The translations under genes were made by a program, and so were the position numbers. From Pseudomonas segetis (GTDB taxonomy: Bacteria > Pseudomonadota > Gammaproteobacteria > Pseudomonadales > Pseudomonadaceae), in contig NZ_FZOG01000007.1 of NCBI RefSeq assembly GCF_900188155.1, positions 62,001 through 126,000 of the forward strand: a DNA stretch of 64,000 bases, given 5' to 3'. Below, piece by piece: positions 8,212 to 17,563 of the stretch. Position 1 is the first letter of the stretch, and each line of letters begins with the position of its first letter. The notes under the pieces are model-generated. The model did not search any database, was not told where the DNA came from, and saw nothing but the letters and a program-made list of their open reading frames with translations.

Positions 8212-9267
8212 TCAACCTGTCTGAGCAGTTTTGACAGTGACACCGCCTTGCGGCTGCATCATGGCCTGGTACTGGCCCGGGGTTGAACCTGTCCATTTCT
8301 TGAACGCCTTGTAGAACGCACTGGCATCAGCGAAGCCCAGCTCGAACGCCAACTCATTGAAGTTGACTTCACCCTGGTTCAGGCGGTTAAGCGCCAGGTC
8401 GCGACGCACATGATCCTTGAGACTTTGGTAAGACTGCCCCTCCTGCGACAGCTTGCGCCGCAATGTCGAAGGCGCCATGAAAAAATGCGCGGAGATGGCT
8501 TCGATGTCCGGCCAGCGCTCGGGCTTTATGCCGCGCAGGTAAGCCTTGATGCGGGCCGCATGGCTTTGCGGGTCGCGGTACCTGACCAGAATGCCTTGCG
8601 GCGCGGCTTGCAGAAACTGCTTGAGCTCATCGGCACTGCGCCTGATCGGCAGGTCCAGCCATTGCGCATTGAACAGCAGCCTTGAGTACGGACGACCGAA
8701 CCGCAGGTTGTCACTGAACATCACCCGATAGTCTTCCAGGTAGTCAGGCTGAGGGCGCTGCACATCGATGGCAATGATTGGGATACGTCGCCCAACCAGC
8801 CAACACGCCAGGCCATGGACCATCATCCACAGGGTGAAGTCCGCGAATGCCCGAGGCCGCGTGGCCTGGGAATTGGGCGACTGATCAATCGCAATCTCCG
8901 CCATGCCGCCGGCGCGCAGCAAGCGCGGGGAAAAGTCTTCAAATATGAGCCCTAAAAAGCGCAAGGCACCGTGCAGAGCGGGCTCCAGGCTGGTTTCCTT
9001 GCTTGCGGTACGCGCCATGAATGCAAAGCTGCCAACCTTCATGCGCCGGGCATTGAGGCCAAAGAACTCGTCATCCATTTGCCGCGCCAGGTCTAGCCAC
9101 AGCCGCGCATATTGCTCGCAGGTAACCCGGGCATAGGGTTTTGCCAATAATGCCGGAGCAATACCCGCTCTTGCGAGCAAGGGGCCGGAGTCCTGGCCTC
9201 TGCCCTGCAACTCCAGAACCGCCTCGGTTACCAGCCTTATGGAAATGGTGCCCTTGTCTGACTGCAT
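8212..9267 (-). CDS. AraC-family transcriptional regulator
   Basis: A 351-residue regulator with an N-terminal Arabinose_bd-type (PF12625-like) sensing domain and a C-terminal AraC helix-turn-helix domain over roughly residues 240-335. The second helix-turn-helix carries ELAFELGFADASAFYKAFKKWTGSTPGQYQ, the AraC signature broken here only by length. Regulators of this OruR/ArgR-like subgroup often control fatty acid, lipase or amino-acid catabolism. It lies upstream of, and on the same strand as, the acyl-CoA operon, as PA2556 does in P. aeruginosa, so activation of that operon is likely. Its start (ATG at 9267) faces liuR across a 182-base divergent spacer. Confidence 0.88.
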   Translation of the reverse strand: MQSDKGTISIRLVTEAVLELQGRGQDSGPLLARAGIAPALLAKPYARVTCEQYARLWLDLARQMDDEFFGLNARRMKVGSFAFMARTASKETSLEPALHGALRFLGLIFEDFSPRLLRAGGMAEIAIDQSPNSQATRPRAFADFTLWMMVHGLACWLVGRRIPIIAIDVQRPQPDYLEDYRVMFSDNLRFGRPYSRLLFNAQWLDLPIRRSADELKQFLQAAPQGILVRYRDPQSHAARIKAYLRGIKPERWPDIEAISAHFFMAPSTLRRKLSQEGQSYQSLKDHVRRDLALNRLNQGEVNFNELAFELGFADASAFYKAFKKWTGSTPGQYQAMMQPQGGVTVKTAQTG

Positions 9268-9391
9268 GAATCCCTTGTTAGATCTTATTGGTCGCGCACA
9301 TTCTCAGCGAACTTAGTATTTCGCACCTTGCGGCGAAAGTCGTACACCAGATTACGACAGAATGTAGACCGGTTATTTGTAGCACAACAGC

Positions 9392-9429
9392 TTGACAGCC
9401 CTGCAAGGCAGCTTTACGTTTACGTAAAG
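9392..9429 (+). promoter_or_regulatory. liuR promoter and MerR-type operator palindrome
   Basis: A good -35 (TTGACA, 9392-9397) is followed after 17 bases by a weak -10 (TACGTT, 9415-9420). Overlapping the -10 is the palindrome CTTTACGT-TT-ACGTAAAG (9412-9429), eight-base arms around two bases. This is the expected kind of binding site for LiuR, so the operon is probably autoregulated by its own first gene. Confidence 0.65.
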
Positions 9430-9449
9430 GTTAATACGAGCAGCCGGCA

Positions 9450-9824
9450 ATGCCTACCTATTCCATTTCCGAACTGGCCCGCGAGTTGGATATCACCACA
9501 CGCGCCATTCGCTTCTATGAAGAGCAGTCAATGCTCAGCCCAGAACGCCGTGGCCAGGAACGCATCTACAGCGCTAAAGACAAAGTCACCCTCAAGCTGA
9601 TCCTGCGCGGCAAGCGCATCGGTTTTTCGCTGGCTGAGTGCAAAGAACTGATCGAGCTTTACGATCCCGTCCAAGGCAACCGCAAACAGCTTGAGAGCTT
9701 TATGCAGAAGATTTCGGAACGACGCAATCAGCTTCAACAGCAGCTATTGGACATTCAACAGATGCAGCTCGAACTCGATACAGCTGAAGAGCGCTGCCTG
9801 AATGCACTGGCTGAAATCGAATAA
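9450..9824 (+). CDS. liuR: MerR-family regulator of the leucine/isovalerate operon
   Basis: A 124-residue MerR-type regulator with the winged helix at the N-terminus (YSISELARELDITTRAIRFYEE) and a C-terminal coiled coil rich in Gln, Glu and Leu that would dimerise the protein. It lacks the Cys-rich metal-binding tail of metal sensors, consistent with sensing an acyl-CoA intermediate. It is the first gene of a plus-strand cluster liuRABCDE. The palindrome just upstream suggests it controls itself and the genes behind it. The ribosome binding site is weak (GAGCAG). Confidence 0.93.
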   Translation: MPTYSISELARELDITTRAIRFYEEQSMLSPERRGQERIYSAKDKVTLKLILRGKRIGFSLAECKELIELYDPVQGNRKQLESFMQKISERRNQLQQQLLDIQQMQLELDTAEERCLNALAEIE

Positions 9825-9874
9825 AAACAATTATTTAGCATTTAAATCTAAAGAAAATAATTACAGGTGAAACC

Positions 9875-11038
9875 ATGAGCTACCCATCACTGAACTTCGC
9901 GCTTGGCGAAACCATCGATATGCTGCGCGACCAAACCCGAGCCTTTGTTGCGGCTGAATTGGCACCACGCGCGGCGGCTATCGACAGCGAAAACCTGTTC
10001 CCTGCCGATATGTGGAAAAAGTTCGGCGACATGGGTTTGCTCGGTGTAACCGTCAGCGAAGAATACGGTGGCGCGGGCCTTGGCTACTTGGCACATGTCA
10101 TCGCGATTGAAGAGATCAGCCGTGGTTCCGCTTCGGTTGGCCTGTCCTATGGCGCCCACTCCAACCTCTGTGTCAACCAGATCAACCGCAATGGCACGGC
10201 CGAACAAAAAGCCAAGTATCTGCCCAAGCTGATCTCTGGTGAGCACGTCGGCGCACTGGCCATGAGTGAACCCAATGCGGGCTCGGACGTGGTGTCGATG
10301 AAGCTTCGCGCCGACAAGCGTGGCGATCATTACCTGCTCAACGGCAGCAAGACCTGGATCACCAATGGCCCAGACGCCAACACCTATGTGATCTACGCCA
10401 AGACCGACCTGGAAAAAGGCCCGCACGGCATCACCGCCTTTATCGTCGAGCGCGACTGGAAAGGCTTCAGCCGTGGCAGCAAGTTCGACAAGCTCGGCAT
10501 GCGCGGCTCCAACACCTGCGAGCTGTTCTTTGATGATGTCGAAGTGCCTATCGAAAACATCCTGGGTGTAGAAAACGGTGGGGTCAAGGTGCTGATGAGC
10601 GGCCTCGACTACGAGCGCGTGGTGCTTGCAGGCGGCCCGATTGGCATCATGCAGGCCTGCATGGATGTGGTGGTGCCCTACATTCATGACCGCAAGCAAT
10701 TCGGCCAGAGCATCGGTGAATTCCAGCTGATTCAGGGCAAGGTGGCAGACATGTACACCCAGCTCAATGCCAGCCGCGCCTATCTGTATGCGGTTGCCCA
10801 GGCTTGCGATCGCGGCGAAACCACACGCAAGGACGCTGCCGGGGTGATCCTCTACAGCGCCGAGCGCGCAACGCAAATGGCCCTGGATGCCATTCAGATT
10901 CTCGGTGGTAACGGCTACATCAACGAGTTTCCGACCGGGCGCCTGCTGCGCGATGCCAAGCTCTATGAAATTGGTGCCGGCACCAGTGAAATCCGGCGCA
11001 TGCTCATTGGCCGCGAACTGTTCAACGAGACCAAGTAA
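9875..11038 (+). CDS. liuA: Isovaleryl-CoA dehydrogenase
   Basis: A 387-residue FAD acyl-CoA dehydrogenase converting isovaleryl-CoA to 3-methylcrotonyl-CoA, the third step of leucine breakdown. Two features point to isovaleryl specificity: Glu247 in DYERVVLAGG, the position of the catalytic base in isovaleryl-CoA dehydrogenases, and replacement of the usual C-terminal catalytic Glu by Ala-Gly-Thr (EIGAGTSEIRR). ALAMSEPNAGSDV and WITNGPDA are the FAD/substrate segments. A short A-rich leader with AGGTG ribosome binding site precedes the ATG. It heads the enzyme genes of the liu operon. Confidence 0.95.
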   Translation: MSYPSLNFALGETIDMLRDQTRAFVAAELAPRAAAIDSENLFPADMWKKFGDMGLLGVTVSEEYGGAGLGYLAHVIAIEEISRGSASVGLSYGAHSNLCVNQINRNGTAEQKAKYLPKLISGEHVGALAMSEPNAGSDVVSMKLRADKRGDHYLLNGSKTWITNGPDANTYVIYAKTDLEKGPHGITAFIVERDWKGFSRGSKFDKLGMRGSNTCELFFDDVEVPIENILGVENGGVKVLMSGLDYERVVLAGGPIGIMQACMDVVVPYIHDRKQFGQSIGEFQLIQGKVADMYTQLNASRAYLYAVAQACDRGETTRKDAAGVILYSAERATQMALDAIQILGGNGYINEFPTGRLLRDAKLYEIGAGTSEIRRMLIGRELFNETK

Positions 11039-11095
11039 GCCTTTGCCTTGGCTGGGCGCCGGTGTCTCGCCGCCCCTTTTCATGGAGTTCGCCTG

Positions 11096-12703
11096 ATGGC
11101 TGTACTACACACCCAGATCAACACCCGTTCAGCGGAGTTTGCCGCCAATAGCCAGGCTATGGCTGCACAAGTCGACGCCCTGCATACGCTGCTCGCACAG
11201 ATTCACCAGGGCGGTGGAGCCAAGACCCAGGAGCGCCACAGCTCCCGTGGCAAGCTGCTGCCTCGCGAACGGATCAATCAATTGCTCGACCTTGGCTCGC
11301 CCTTCCTTGAGCTCAGCCAGTTGGCCGCCCATGAAGTCTATGGCGAAAGCGTGCCTGCCGCCGGCATAGTGGCGGGCATAGGTCGGGTCGAGGGCGTCGA
11401 GTGCATGATTGTTGCCAACGACGCCACGGTAAAAGGCGGCAGCTATTATCCACTGACCGTGAAAAAGCATCTGCGGGCGCAAACCATCGCCCAACAGAAC
11501 CGCTTGCCGTGCATCTATCTGGTTGATTCGGGGGGCGCCAACCTGCCCCGCCAGGATGAGGTATTCCCAGACCGCGAACACTTCGGCCGGATCTTCTTCA
11601 ATCAGGCCAACATGAGCGCCATGGGCATTCCCCAGATCGCCGTGGTGATGGGCTCGTGCACCGCCGGGGGCGCCTATGTGCCAGCCATGGCCGACGAAGC
11701 GATCATGGTACGCAACCAGGCCACGATCTTCCTCGCCGGTCCGCCACTGGTCAAAGCGGCAACGGGTGAAGTCGTCAGCGCCGAAGACCTAGGCGGCGCT
11801 GATGTACACTGCAAAACCTCCGGCGTTGCTGATCACTATGCCGAAGACGATACCCACGCCCTCGCCTTGTGTCGGCGCAGCATTGCCAACCTAAACTGGC
11901 GCAAGCTCGGGCAGATCAATACCCGCGAACCCATTCAGCCGCTGTACGACAGCCAGGAGCTGTATGGCGTGATTCCGGTTGATGCCAAACAGCCTTTCGA
12001 TGTCCGTGAAGTGATCTCACGGCTGGTCGATGGCTCGGTATTCGATGAATACAAGGCTCTGTTTGGCAGCACGCTGGTCTGCGGTTTTGCGCATATCAAT
12101 GGCTATCCGGTGGCGATCCTCGCCAATAACGGGATCTTGTTTGCCGAATCGGCCCAAAAAGGCGCTAATTTTATCGAACTGGCCTGCCAGCGCAAAATCC
12201 CCTTGGTATTCCTGCAGAACATCACCGGCTTCATGGTCGGGCAAAAATACGAAGCCGGCGGCATAGCCAAGCATGGCGCCAAGCTGGTCAATGCGGTGGC
12301 CTGCGCCAAGGTGCCCAAGTTCACGGTCATTATCGGTGGCAGCTTCGGTGCGGGGAACTATGGCATGTGTGGCCGGGCCTATGATCCGCGCTTTCTATGG
12401 ATGTGGCCCAATGCTCGCATCGGCGTGATGGGCGCCGAACAGGCCGCTGGCGTATTGGTGCAGGTCAAGCGCGAGCAAGCCCAGCGCGCAGGCGAGGCAT
12501 TCAGCGCCGAACAGGAACAACAGCTCAAACAGCCGATTCTTGACCAATACGAAGCCCAGGGGCACCCGTACTACTCTAGCGCGCGGCTATGGGACGACGG
12601 CGTTATCGACCCGGCGCAAACCCGTGAAGTACTCAGCCTGGCGCTTTCAGCCAGCCTCAACGCCGCCATTGAGCCAAGCACGTTTGGCGTATTTCGCATG
12701 TAA
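11096..12703 (+). CDS. liuB: 3-Methylcrotonyl-CoA carboxylase beta subunit
   Basis: A 535-residue carboxyltransferase subunit that passes the carboxyl group from biotin to 3-methylcrotonyl-CoA, giving 3-methylglutaconyl-CoA. It shows VDSGGANLPRQDEVFPDR, the glycine-rich MGSCTAGGAYVPAM and GGSFGAGNYGMCGRAYDP segments that build the oxyanion holes, and QNITGFMVG. The frame runs 16 codons further upstream, but the ATG at 11096 has GGAG at about ten bases and yields the family's usual length. Its partner, the biotin-bearing alpha subunit, is two genes downstream. Confidence 0.95.
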   Translation: MAVLHTQINTRSAEFAANSQAMAAQVDALHTLLAQIHQGGGAKTQERHSSRGKLLPRERINQLLDLGSPFLELSQLAAHEVYGESVPAAGIVAGIGRVEGVECMIVANDATVKGGSYYPLTVKKHLRAQTIAQQNRLPCIYLVDSGGANLPRQDEVFPDREHFGRIFFNQANMSAMGIPQIAVVMGSCTAGGAYVPAMADEAIMVRNQATIFLAGPPLVKAATGEVVSAEDLGGADVHCKTSGVADHYAEDDTHALALCRRSIANLNWRKLGQINTREPIQPLYDSQELYGVIPVDAKQPFDVREVISRLVDGSVFDEYKALFGSTLVCGFAHINGYPVAILANNGILFAESAQKGANFIELACQRKIPLVFLQNITGFMVGQKYEAGGIAKHGAKLVNAVACAKVPKFTVIIGGSFGAGNYGMCGRAYDPRFLWMWPNARIGVMGAEQAAGVLVQVKREQAQRAGEAFSAEQEQQLKQPILDQYEAQGHPYYSSARLWDDGVIDPAQTREVLSLALSASLNAAIEPSTFGVFRM

Positions 12704-12756
12704 CAGCGCCCCACTCGCGCAAACGCCCTGCCCCGAATATCAAAAGAGTTAATGGC

Positions 12757-13557
12757 ATGACTGACTTCACCACACTCGAACTGACAAAAGCCGCCAATGG
12801 CGCTGCTACGCTCTGGCTGGATCGGCCGGACAAGAACAATGCCTTCAACGCGCAAATGATCCGCGAGCTGATTCTGGCACTGGATGATATCCAGGCCGAT
12901 AAATCCCTGCGTTTCCTGATCGTTCGTGGCCGTGGCAAGCATTTCAGCGCAGGCGCCGACCTGGCCTGGATGCAGGCCAGCGCCCAACTCGACTACAACG
13001 CCAACCTGAGCGACGCCCGCGAGCTGGCAGAGCTGATGCACAATCTCTATCAGTTGAAAATCCCGACGCTGGCAGTGGTCCAAGGTGCGGCATTTGGCGG
13101 CGCCCTGGGCCTGATCAGTTGCTGCGACATGGCGATCGGTGCCGAGGATGCCTTGCTCAGCCTCAGCGAAGTACGCATTGGTCTTGCACCAGCGGTGATC
13201 AGTCCCTTTGTGGTGCAAGCCATAGGCGAACGCGCGGCACGCCGCTTTGCCCTGACGGGGGAACGCTTCAGCGGTAAACAGGCGCAGCAACTGGGCCTGT
13301 TTGCCGAATGCTACCCCGCCAGCGAGCTGGAGGCACAAGTCGATGCCTGGAGCGCCAATTTGCTGCTCAACAGCCCACAAGCCATGCGCGCCACCAAGGA
13401 TTTGCTTAAAGAAGTCGGCAGCGGTGTATTAACCCCAGCCCTGCGCCGCTACACCGAGAACGCCATTGCGCGGATTCGCGTCAGCGCCGAGGGTCAAGAA
13501 GGCCTCAATGCCTTTCTCGAAAAACGCACACCCGCCTGGCAGGAGCCTCAAGCATGA
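12757..13557 (+). CDS. liuC: 3-Methylglutaconyl-CoA hydratase
   Basis: A 266-residue crotonase-fold hydratase that adds water to 3-methylglutaconyl-CoA to form HMG-CoA. The oxyanion-hole segments are HFSAGADLAWM and VQGAAFGGALGLISCCDMAIG, followed by SEVRIGLAPAVISPFV. It lies between the two carboxylase subunit genes, as in other pseudomonad liu operons, and its last codons overlap the liuD start as ATGA, so the two are translationally coupled. Confidence 0.94.
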   Translation: MTDFTTLELTKAANGAATLWLDRPDKNNAFNAQMIRELILALDDIQADKSLRFLIVRGRGKHFSAGADLAWMQASAQLDYNANLSDARELAELMHNLYQLKIPTLAVVQGAAFGGALGLISCCDMAIGAEDALLSLSEVRIGLAPAVISPFVVQAIGERAARRFALTGERFSGKQAQQLGLFAECYPASELEAQVDAWSANLLLNSPQAMRATKDLLKEVGSGVLTPALRRYTENAIARIRVSAEGQEGLNAFLEKRTPAWQEPQA

Positions 13558-15536
13558 GCCAGAAGCTAAATACCATCGACACCATTCTGGTCGCCAACCG
13601 TGGCGAAATTGCCTGCCGGGTGATGCAAACCGCCCGGCAACTGGGTTTGCGAACGGTAGCGGTACACAGCTCCATTGACCGCGATGCGCGCCACGTACGC
13701 GAAGCCGATGTGGCGGTGGACTTGGGTGGCGCCAAACCTGGCGACAGCTATTTGCGTATAGACGCGATCATCGAGGCGGCCAAGGCCAGCGGTGCCCAAG
13801 CCATTCATCCGGGTTATGGTTTTCTTTCGGAAAACGCCGACTTTGCTCGCGCTATCGACAAGGCCGGGTTGATATTCCTCGGCCCGCCCGCCTCGGCAAT
13901 TGATGCAATGGGCAGTAAATCTGCTGCCAAAGCGTTGATGGAACAGGCTGGAGTGCCCTTGGTGCCTGGCTATCACGGCGCCGCACAGGATGTCGAAACC
14001 TTCCTCACCACCGCCGAAGTCATCGGCTACCCGGTGCTGCTCAAGGCCACGGCTGGCGGCGGCGGTAAAGGCATGAAGGTGGTTGAGCACGCCTCGGAAA
14101 TGGCTGATGCGCTGGCATCGGCGCAACGTGAGGCGCAATCATCCTTTGGCGACTCGCGCATGCTGATCGAGAAATATGTGCTCAAGCCGCGTCATGTCGA
14201 AATACAGGTATTCGCCGACCAACATGGCAATTGCCTGTATCTCAATGAGCGCGACTGCTCGATACAACGCCGCCACCAAAAAGTCGTCGAAGAGGCGCCC
14301 GCCCCCGGCCTGTCGCCCGCGCTACGCCAGGCCATGGGCGAAGCTGCAGTCAAAGCCGCGCAAGCTATTGGCTATGTAGGTGCAGGCACCGTTGAGTTCC
14401 TGCTCGATGCCCGCGGTGAATTCTTCTTTATGGAGATGAATACCCGGCTACAGGTCGAACACCCTGTCACTGAAGCGATCACCGGGCTTGACCTGGTGGC
14501 CTGGCAGATCCGTACTGCCCGTGGCGAGCCCTTGCCAATGTCGCAGGACCAAGTCCCGCTTAATGGCCATGCGATTGAAGTGCGCCTTTATGCCGAAGAC
14601 CCTGCAAATGACTTTCTACCTTCTACCGGCAAGCTCGACATCTACCGTGAAGCGAGCGCTGGCGAGGGTCGGCGCATTGATTCGGGTGTTGCAGAGGGTG
14701 ATGAAGTCTCGCCGTTTTACGACCCCATGCTCGGCAAGCTGATTGCCTGGGGCGCTAACCGCGAAGAAGCCCGCCTGCGTTTGCTGGCCATGCTCAATGA
14801 CACCCATGTTGCCGGCGTTCGCACCAACCTGGCCTTCTTGAAGCGCGTACTCGGTCATCCGGCATTCGCCGCCGCCGAACTGGATACCGGGTTTATTCCG
14901 CGCTACCAGGATGTGCTCCTACCAGAACCAGGCACCCTGCCCGATGAGTTCTGGCAAGTTGCTGCCGAAGGCTTTGTGCAAAGCCAAACACCACGCCTGG
15001 CCGCAGAAGATCCGCACTCACCCTGGGCCCAGCTCAGGGGTTGGCGCGCAGGGTTGCCCGGCGAGGTGGATCTGCACCTTGTCTCTGGAGATCAACAACA
15101 GCAGGTACAGCTGCGCAATAGCGCGCCTTCCCAGCTGAGGTTGTACGGCGATCAGCTGCGCGTTGAACGTAACGGGGTACGCACCGCGCACCTGCTTGTC
15201 CGCCGTGGTGACAGCCTGTTCATCGAATGGGACGGCGAACTGCACAAGGTCGACAAGCTGGACCCCATTGCAGCCGCCCAACATAGCCACAGCCATCAAG
15301 GCGGCCTGGCCGCGCCAATGAATGGCAGCATTGTGCGCATCCTGGCTGAACCGGGCGCCAGGGTTGAAGCAGGTGCCGCGCTGGTGGTGCTCGAAGCGAT
15401 GAAGATGGAGCACAGCATTCGCGCGCCCCATGCAGGCACAGTCAATGCCTTGTTTTGCACCGAAGGTGAAATGGTCAGCGAAGGCACTGTGTTGGTAGAA
15501 ATTGCTTTGGATGCAGGGGAAAGTGCGGGCACCTGA
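13554..15536 (+). CDS. liuD: 3-Methylcrotonyl-CoA carboxylase alpha subunit (biotin-containing)
   Basis: A 660-residue protein with three parts in order: biotin carboxylase with ATP-grasp fold (ILVANRGEIACRV at the start, the GGGGKGMK glycine loop, MEMNTRLQVEHPVTE), a middle interaction domain, and a C-terminal biotin carrier domain with the EAMKMEH motif, biotinylated Lys617. It carboxylates biotin with bicarbonate and ATP, then LiuB transfers the group. It starts inside the liuC stop codon (four-base overlap). Length and architecture are normal for the family. Confidence 0.96.
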   Translation: MSQKLNTIDTILVANRGEIACRVMQTARQLGLRTVAVHSSIDRDARHVREADVAVDLGGAKPGDSYLRIDAIIEAAKASGAQAIHPGYGFLSENADFARAIDKAGLIFLGPPASAIDAMGSKSAAKALMEQAGVPLVPGYHGAAQDVETFLTTAEVIGYPVLLKATAGGGGKGMKVVEHASEMADALASAQREAQSSFGDSRMLIEKYVLKPRHVEIQVFADQHGNCLYLNERDCSIQRRHQKVVEEAPAPGLSPALRQAMGEAAVKAAQAIGYVGAGTVEFLLDARGEFFFMEMNTRLQVEHPVTEAITGLDLVAWQIRTARGEPLPMSQDQVPLNGHAIEVRLYAEDPANDFLPSTGKLDIYREASAGEGRRIDSGVAEGDEVSPFYDPMLGKLIAWGANREEARLRLLAMLNDTHVAGVRTNLAFLKRVLGHPAFAAAELDTGFIPRYQDVLLPEPGTLPDEFWQVAAEGFVQSQTPRLAAEDPHSPWAQLRGWRAGLPGEVDLHLVSGDQQQQVQLRNSAPSQLRLYGDQLRVERNGVRTAHLLVRRGDSLFIEWDGELHKVDKLDPIAAAQHSHSHQGGLAAPMNGSIVRILAEPGARVEAGAALVVLEAMKMEHSIRAPHAGTVNALFCTEGEMVSEGTVLVEIALDAGESAGT

Positions 15537-15546
15537 ATTTACACTT

Positions 15547-15571
15547 AAGGTTAACTTATGATCATAACCTT
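15547..15571 (+). other. Inverted repeat before liuE
   Basis: AAGGTTA (15547-15553) and TAACCTT (15565-15571) flank an 11-base AT-rich loop in the 74-base gap between liuD and liuE, followed by TTGATTTTA. It might be a weak terminator or attenuator that lowers liuE expression; AAGGTTA also occurs just after the liuR operator. Confidence 0.35.
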
Positions 15572-15610
15572 TTGATTTTAAAAATAGTTTAATCGCATTG
15601 GAGCTAGAGC

Positions 15611-16516
15611 ATGACCCTGCCGCACTATGTTCGACTGGTTGAAGTTGGCCCGCGCGATGGCTTGCAGAATGAGAAGCAACCCATCAGCGTTGGCGACAAA
15701 GTCCGGCTGGTCGATGACCTGACCGATGCGGGCCTTGGCTACATTGAAGTCGGGAGTTTTGTCTCGGCCAAATGGGTGCCGCAAATGGCTGGCAGTGAAG
15801 AGGTGTTCGCCCAAATCCAGCAGCGCGCAGGCGTAACCTATGCGGCCCTGACACCGAATCTGCGCGGCTTCGAGAGCGCGCTTGCGGCTGGGGTCAAGGA
15901 AGTCGCCGTATTTGCTGCGGCATCCGAGTCGTTCTCACGGAAGAATATCAATTGCTCAATCAAGGACAGCCTGGAGCGCTTTGAACCTGTGATGCAGGCC
16001 GCCGAGCAACAGGGCATTCGTGTGCGCGGCTATGTATCCTGCGTGCTCGGCTGCCCCTATGAAGGCGAAATCGCGCCTGAACAGGTTGCCTGGGTCAGCA
16101 AGGCATTGCTTGATATGGGCTGCTATGAAATATCCCTTGGCGACACCATCGGCAAGGGCACCGCTGGCGCAACCCGCCACTTGCTCGACACCGTTGCTCG
16201 GCAAGTTCCACGACACAAGTTGGCCGGACACTTCCATGATACCTACGGCCAGGGTTTGAGCAACATCTATGCAAGCCTGCTCGAGGGCATCAGCGTGTTT
16301 GACAGCTCGGTTGCAGGCCTGGGCGGCTGCCCCTATGCCAAGGGCGCCACCGGCAATATTGCCACGGAAGACGTGGTCTATCTGCTCAACGGGTTGGGGA
16401 TCGAGACCGGGATCGACCTGCACAAGCTCGCGGCAGCAGGCCAGCGAATCTGCAACCTGCTCGGCAAGACCAATGGCTCCCGGGCGGCCAGTGCCTTGCT
16501 GGCAGCCGCAGACTAA
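15611..16516 (+). CDS. liuE: Hydroxymethylglutaryl-CoA lyase
   Basis: A 301-residue TIM-barrel lyase that splits HMG-CoA into acetyl-CoA and acetoacetate, the last step of the liu pathway. It begins with VEVGPRDGLQNE (metal- and substrate-binding), has SCVLGCPYEGE and the HFHDTYGQG metal ligands, and the family signature SVAGLGGCPYAKGATGN with its active-site Cys. The ATG at 15611 is preceded by GGAGCTAGAGC. It ends nine bases from the convergent IclR gene with no room for a conventional terminator. Acetoacetate made here can be activated by the CoA-transferase encoded at 19.1-20.4 kb. Confidence 0.95.
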   Translation: MTLPHYVRLVEVGPRDGLQNEKQPISVGDKVRLVDDLTDAGLGYIEVGSFVSAKWVPQMAGSEEVFAQIQQRAGVTYAALTPNLRGFESALAAGVKEVAVFAAASESFSRKNINCSIKDSLERFEPVMQAAEQQGIRVRGYVSCVLGCPYEGEIAPEQVAWVSKALLDMGCYEISLGDTIGKGTAGATRHLLDTVARQVPRHKLAGHFHDTYGQGLSNIYASLLEGISVFDSSVAGLGGCPYAKGATGNIATEDVVYLLNGLGIETGIDLHKLAAAGQRICNLLGKTNGSRAASALLAAAD

Positions 16517-16525
16517 ATGAAGCGG

Positions 16526-17317
16526 TTAGGATTTGACGTAACCCATCCGCCAACTGATGGCTTCTGCGGTTTGCCTGACACGCTCAGCCGCCATGCCCGC
16601 CTCGTCTGCATCAAACACCCTGGCCGAGCCGACAACGGTCAGTACCGCAGCGACGCGTCCATAGGCATCGAACACCGGCGCCGACAACGCATCAACGCCC
16701 GGCATCAGCATTCCATGCACCGCATGCAGCCCCTGCTCGCGAACTTGCTGTAGATGTTGCTGATACCGAGTGCTATCCGCCAGCGGATGATTGCAGTCAG
16801 CCTGCAACTCGTGTTCACGCAGCTGCCTCGTCTCGGCCTCCGGCAAGTAGGCAGCAAAGGTCAGGCCGGTCGCCGAACTCAACAACGGCAGCACCGAGCC
16901 GACCTTGGTCACCAGGGTCACAGCCCGGCTCGCCTGCTGCAACTGGACAACGGTTGCGCCTTTGTTGGCCCAGACAGCCAAAAAGCAGCTTTCATTGAGT
17001 GCATCACGCAACTCGGCCAAGGGCACTGCAGCAACCTTGAGTACATCCATGCTGGCCAACGCCGCCAAACCCACCATCAGCGCTTCACGACCAAGGGCGT
17101 AATGATTGGTCACTTGATCCTGCTGGGCAAAACCGCTGGCAATCAGTGCCTGGAGGTAGCGGTGAACCTTGCTTGCGGGCATCTGCACATGCTCAGCCAG
17201 ATTCGACAGGGAGGTCGATGGGCTCAGCTCTGCCAGAGCCTTGAGGATATCGGTGCCAACCTCGGCCGAACGAACCTTATGCTTGTTCGAGACTTCACGA
17301 CTCAAGGGCTTTTCCAT
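16526..17317 (-). CDS. IclR-family transcriptional regulator
   Basis: A 263-residue IclR regulator: N-terminal winged helix over about residues 15-80 (LSNLAEHVQMPASKVHRYLQAL) and a C-terminal GAF-like effector domain with SSATGLTFAAYLPE and VDALSAPVFDAYG. In P. aeruginosa an IclR gene next to liuE (PA2010) is associated with homogentisate (hmg) genes, but none are present here, so the divergent transporter and CoA-transferase genes are the more likely targets. On the minus strand a TATAAT box lies at 17366-17361 without a good -35, suggesting an activator- or repressor-dependent promoter. Its effector is unknown. Confidence 0.88.
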   Translation of the reverse strand: MEKPLSREVSNKHKVRSAEVGTDILKALAELSPSTSLSNLAEHVQMPASKVHRYLQALIASGFAQQDQVTNHYALGREALMVGLAALASMDVLKVAAVPLAELRDALNESCFLAVWANKGATVVQLQQASRAVTLVTKVGSVLPLLSSATGLTFAAYLPEAETRQLREHELQADCNHPLADSTRYQQHLQQVREQGLHAVHGMLMPGVDALSAPVFDAYGRVAAVLTVVGSARVFDADEAGMAAERVRQTAEAISWRMGYVKS

Positions 17318-17563
17318 TCAATGCTCGGTAGATGATGATGGCTTTATGGCTTGACGCAAAATTATACACAAATTACGTTAATCAAAATCTGATTACGACT
17401 ATAGCCGCACAAGCCAATCCAGCGCCTCGCTATATACAACTAAACCAAGCCAGGACGCCCGATTTAGACCTTCTGCGTATAGCCTGGACAGTTTGATTCA
17501 GTAACACTGAGCACTCGCTGTCAAACCCGCTGCAACAAAGAACGCTATCTTGGTTGCAGGCAT

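Noticed and set aside
9268..9449. PsrA-type fatty-acid box (GAAAC-N4-GTTTC) for the acyl-CoA operon
   Set aside because: No match in the spacer on either strand.
9887..11083. A 398-codon frame antisense to liuA
   Set aside because: Shadow frame; catalytic motifs are all on the plus strand.
16526..17317. Naming the IclR gene hmgR
   Set aside because: Position next to liuE fits PA2010, but no homogentisate genes are present, so a specific name is unsafe.
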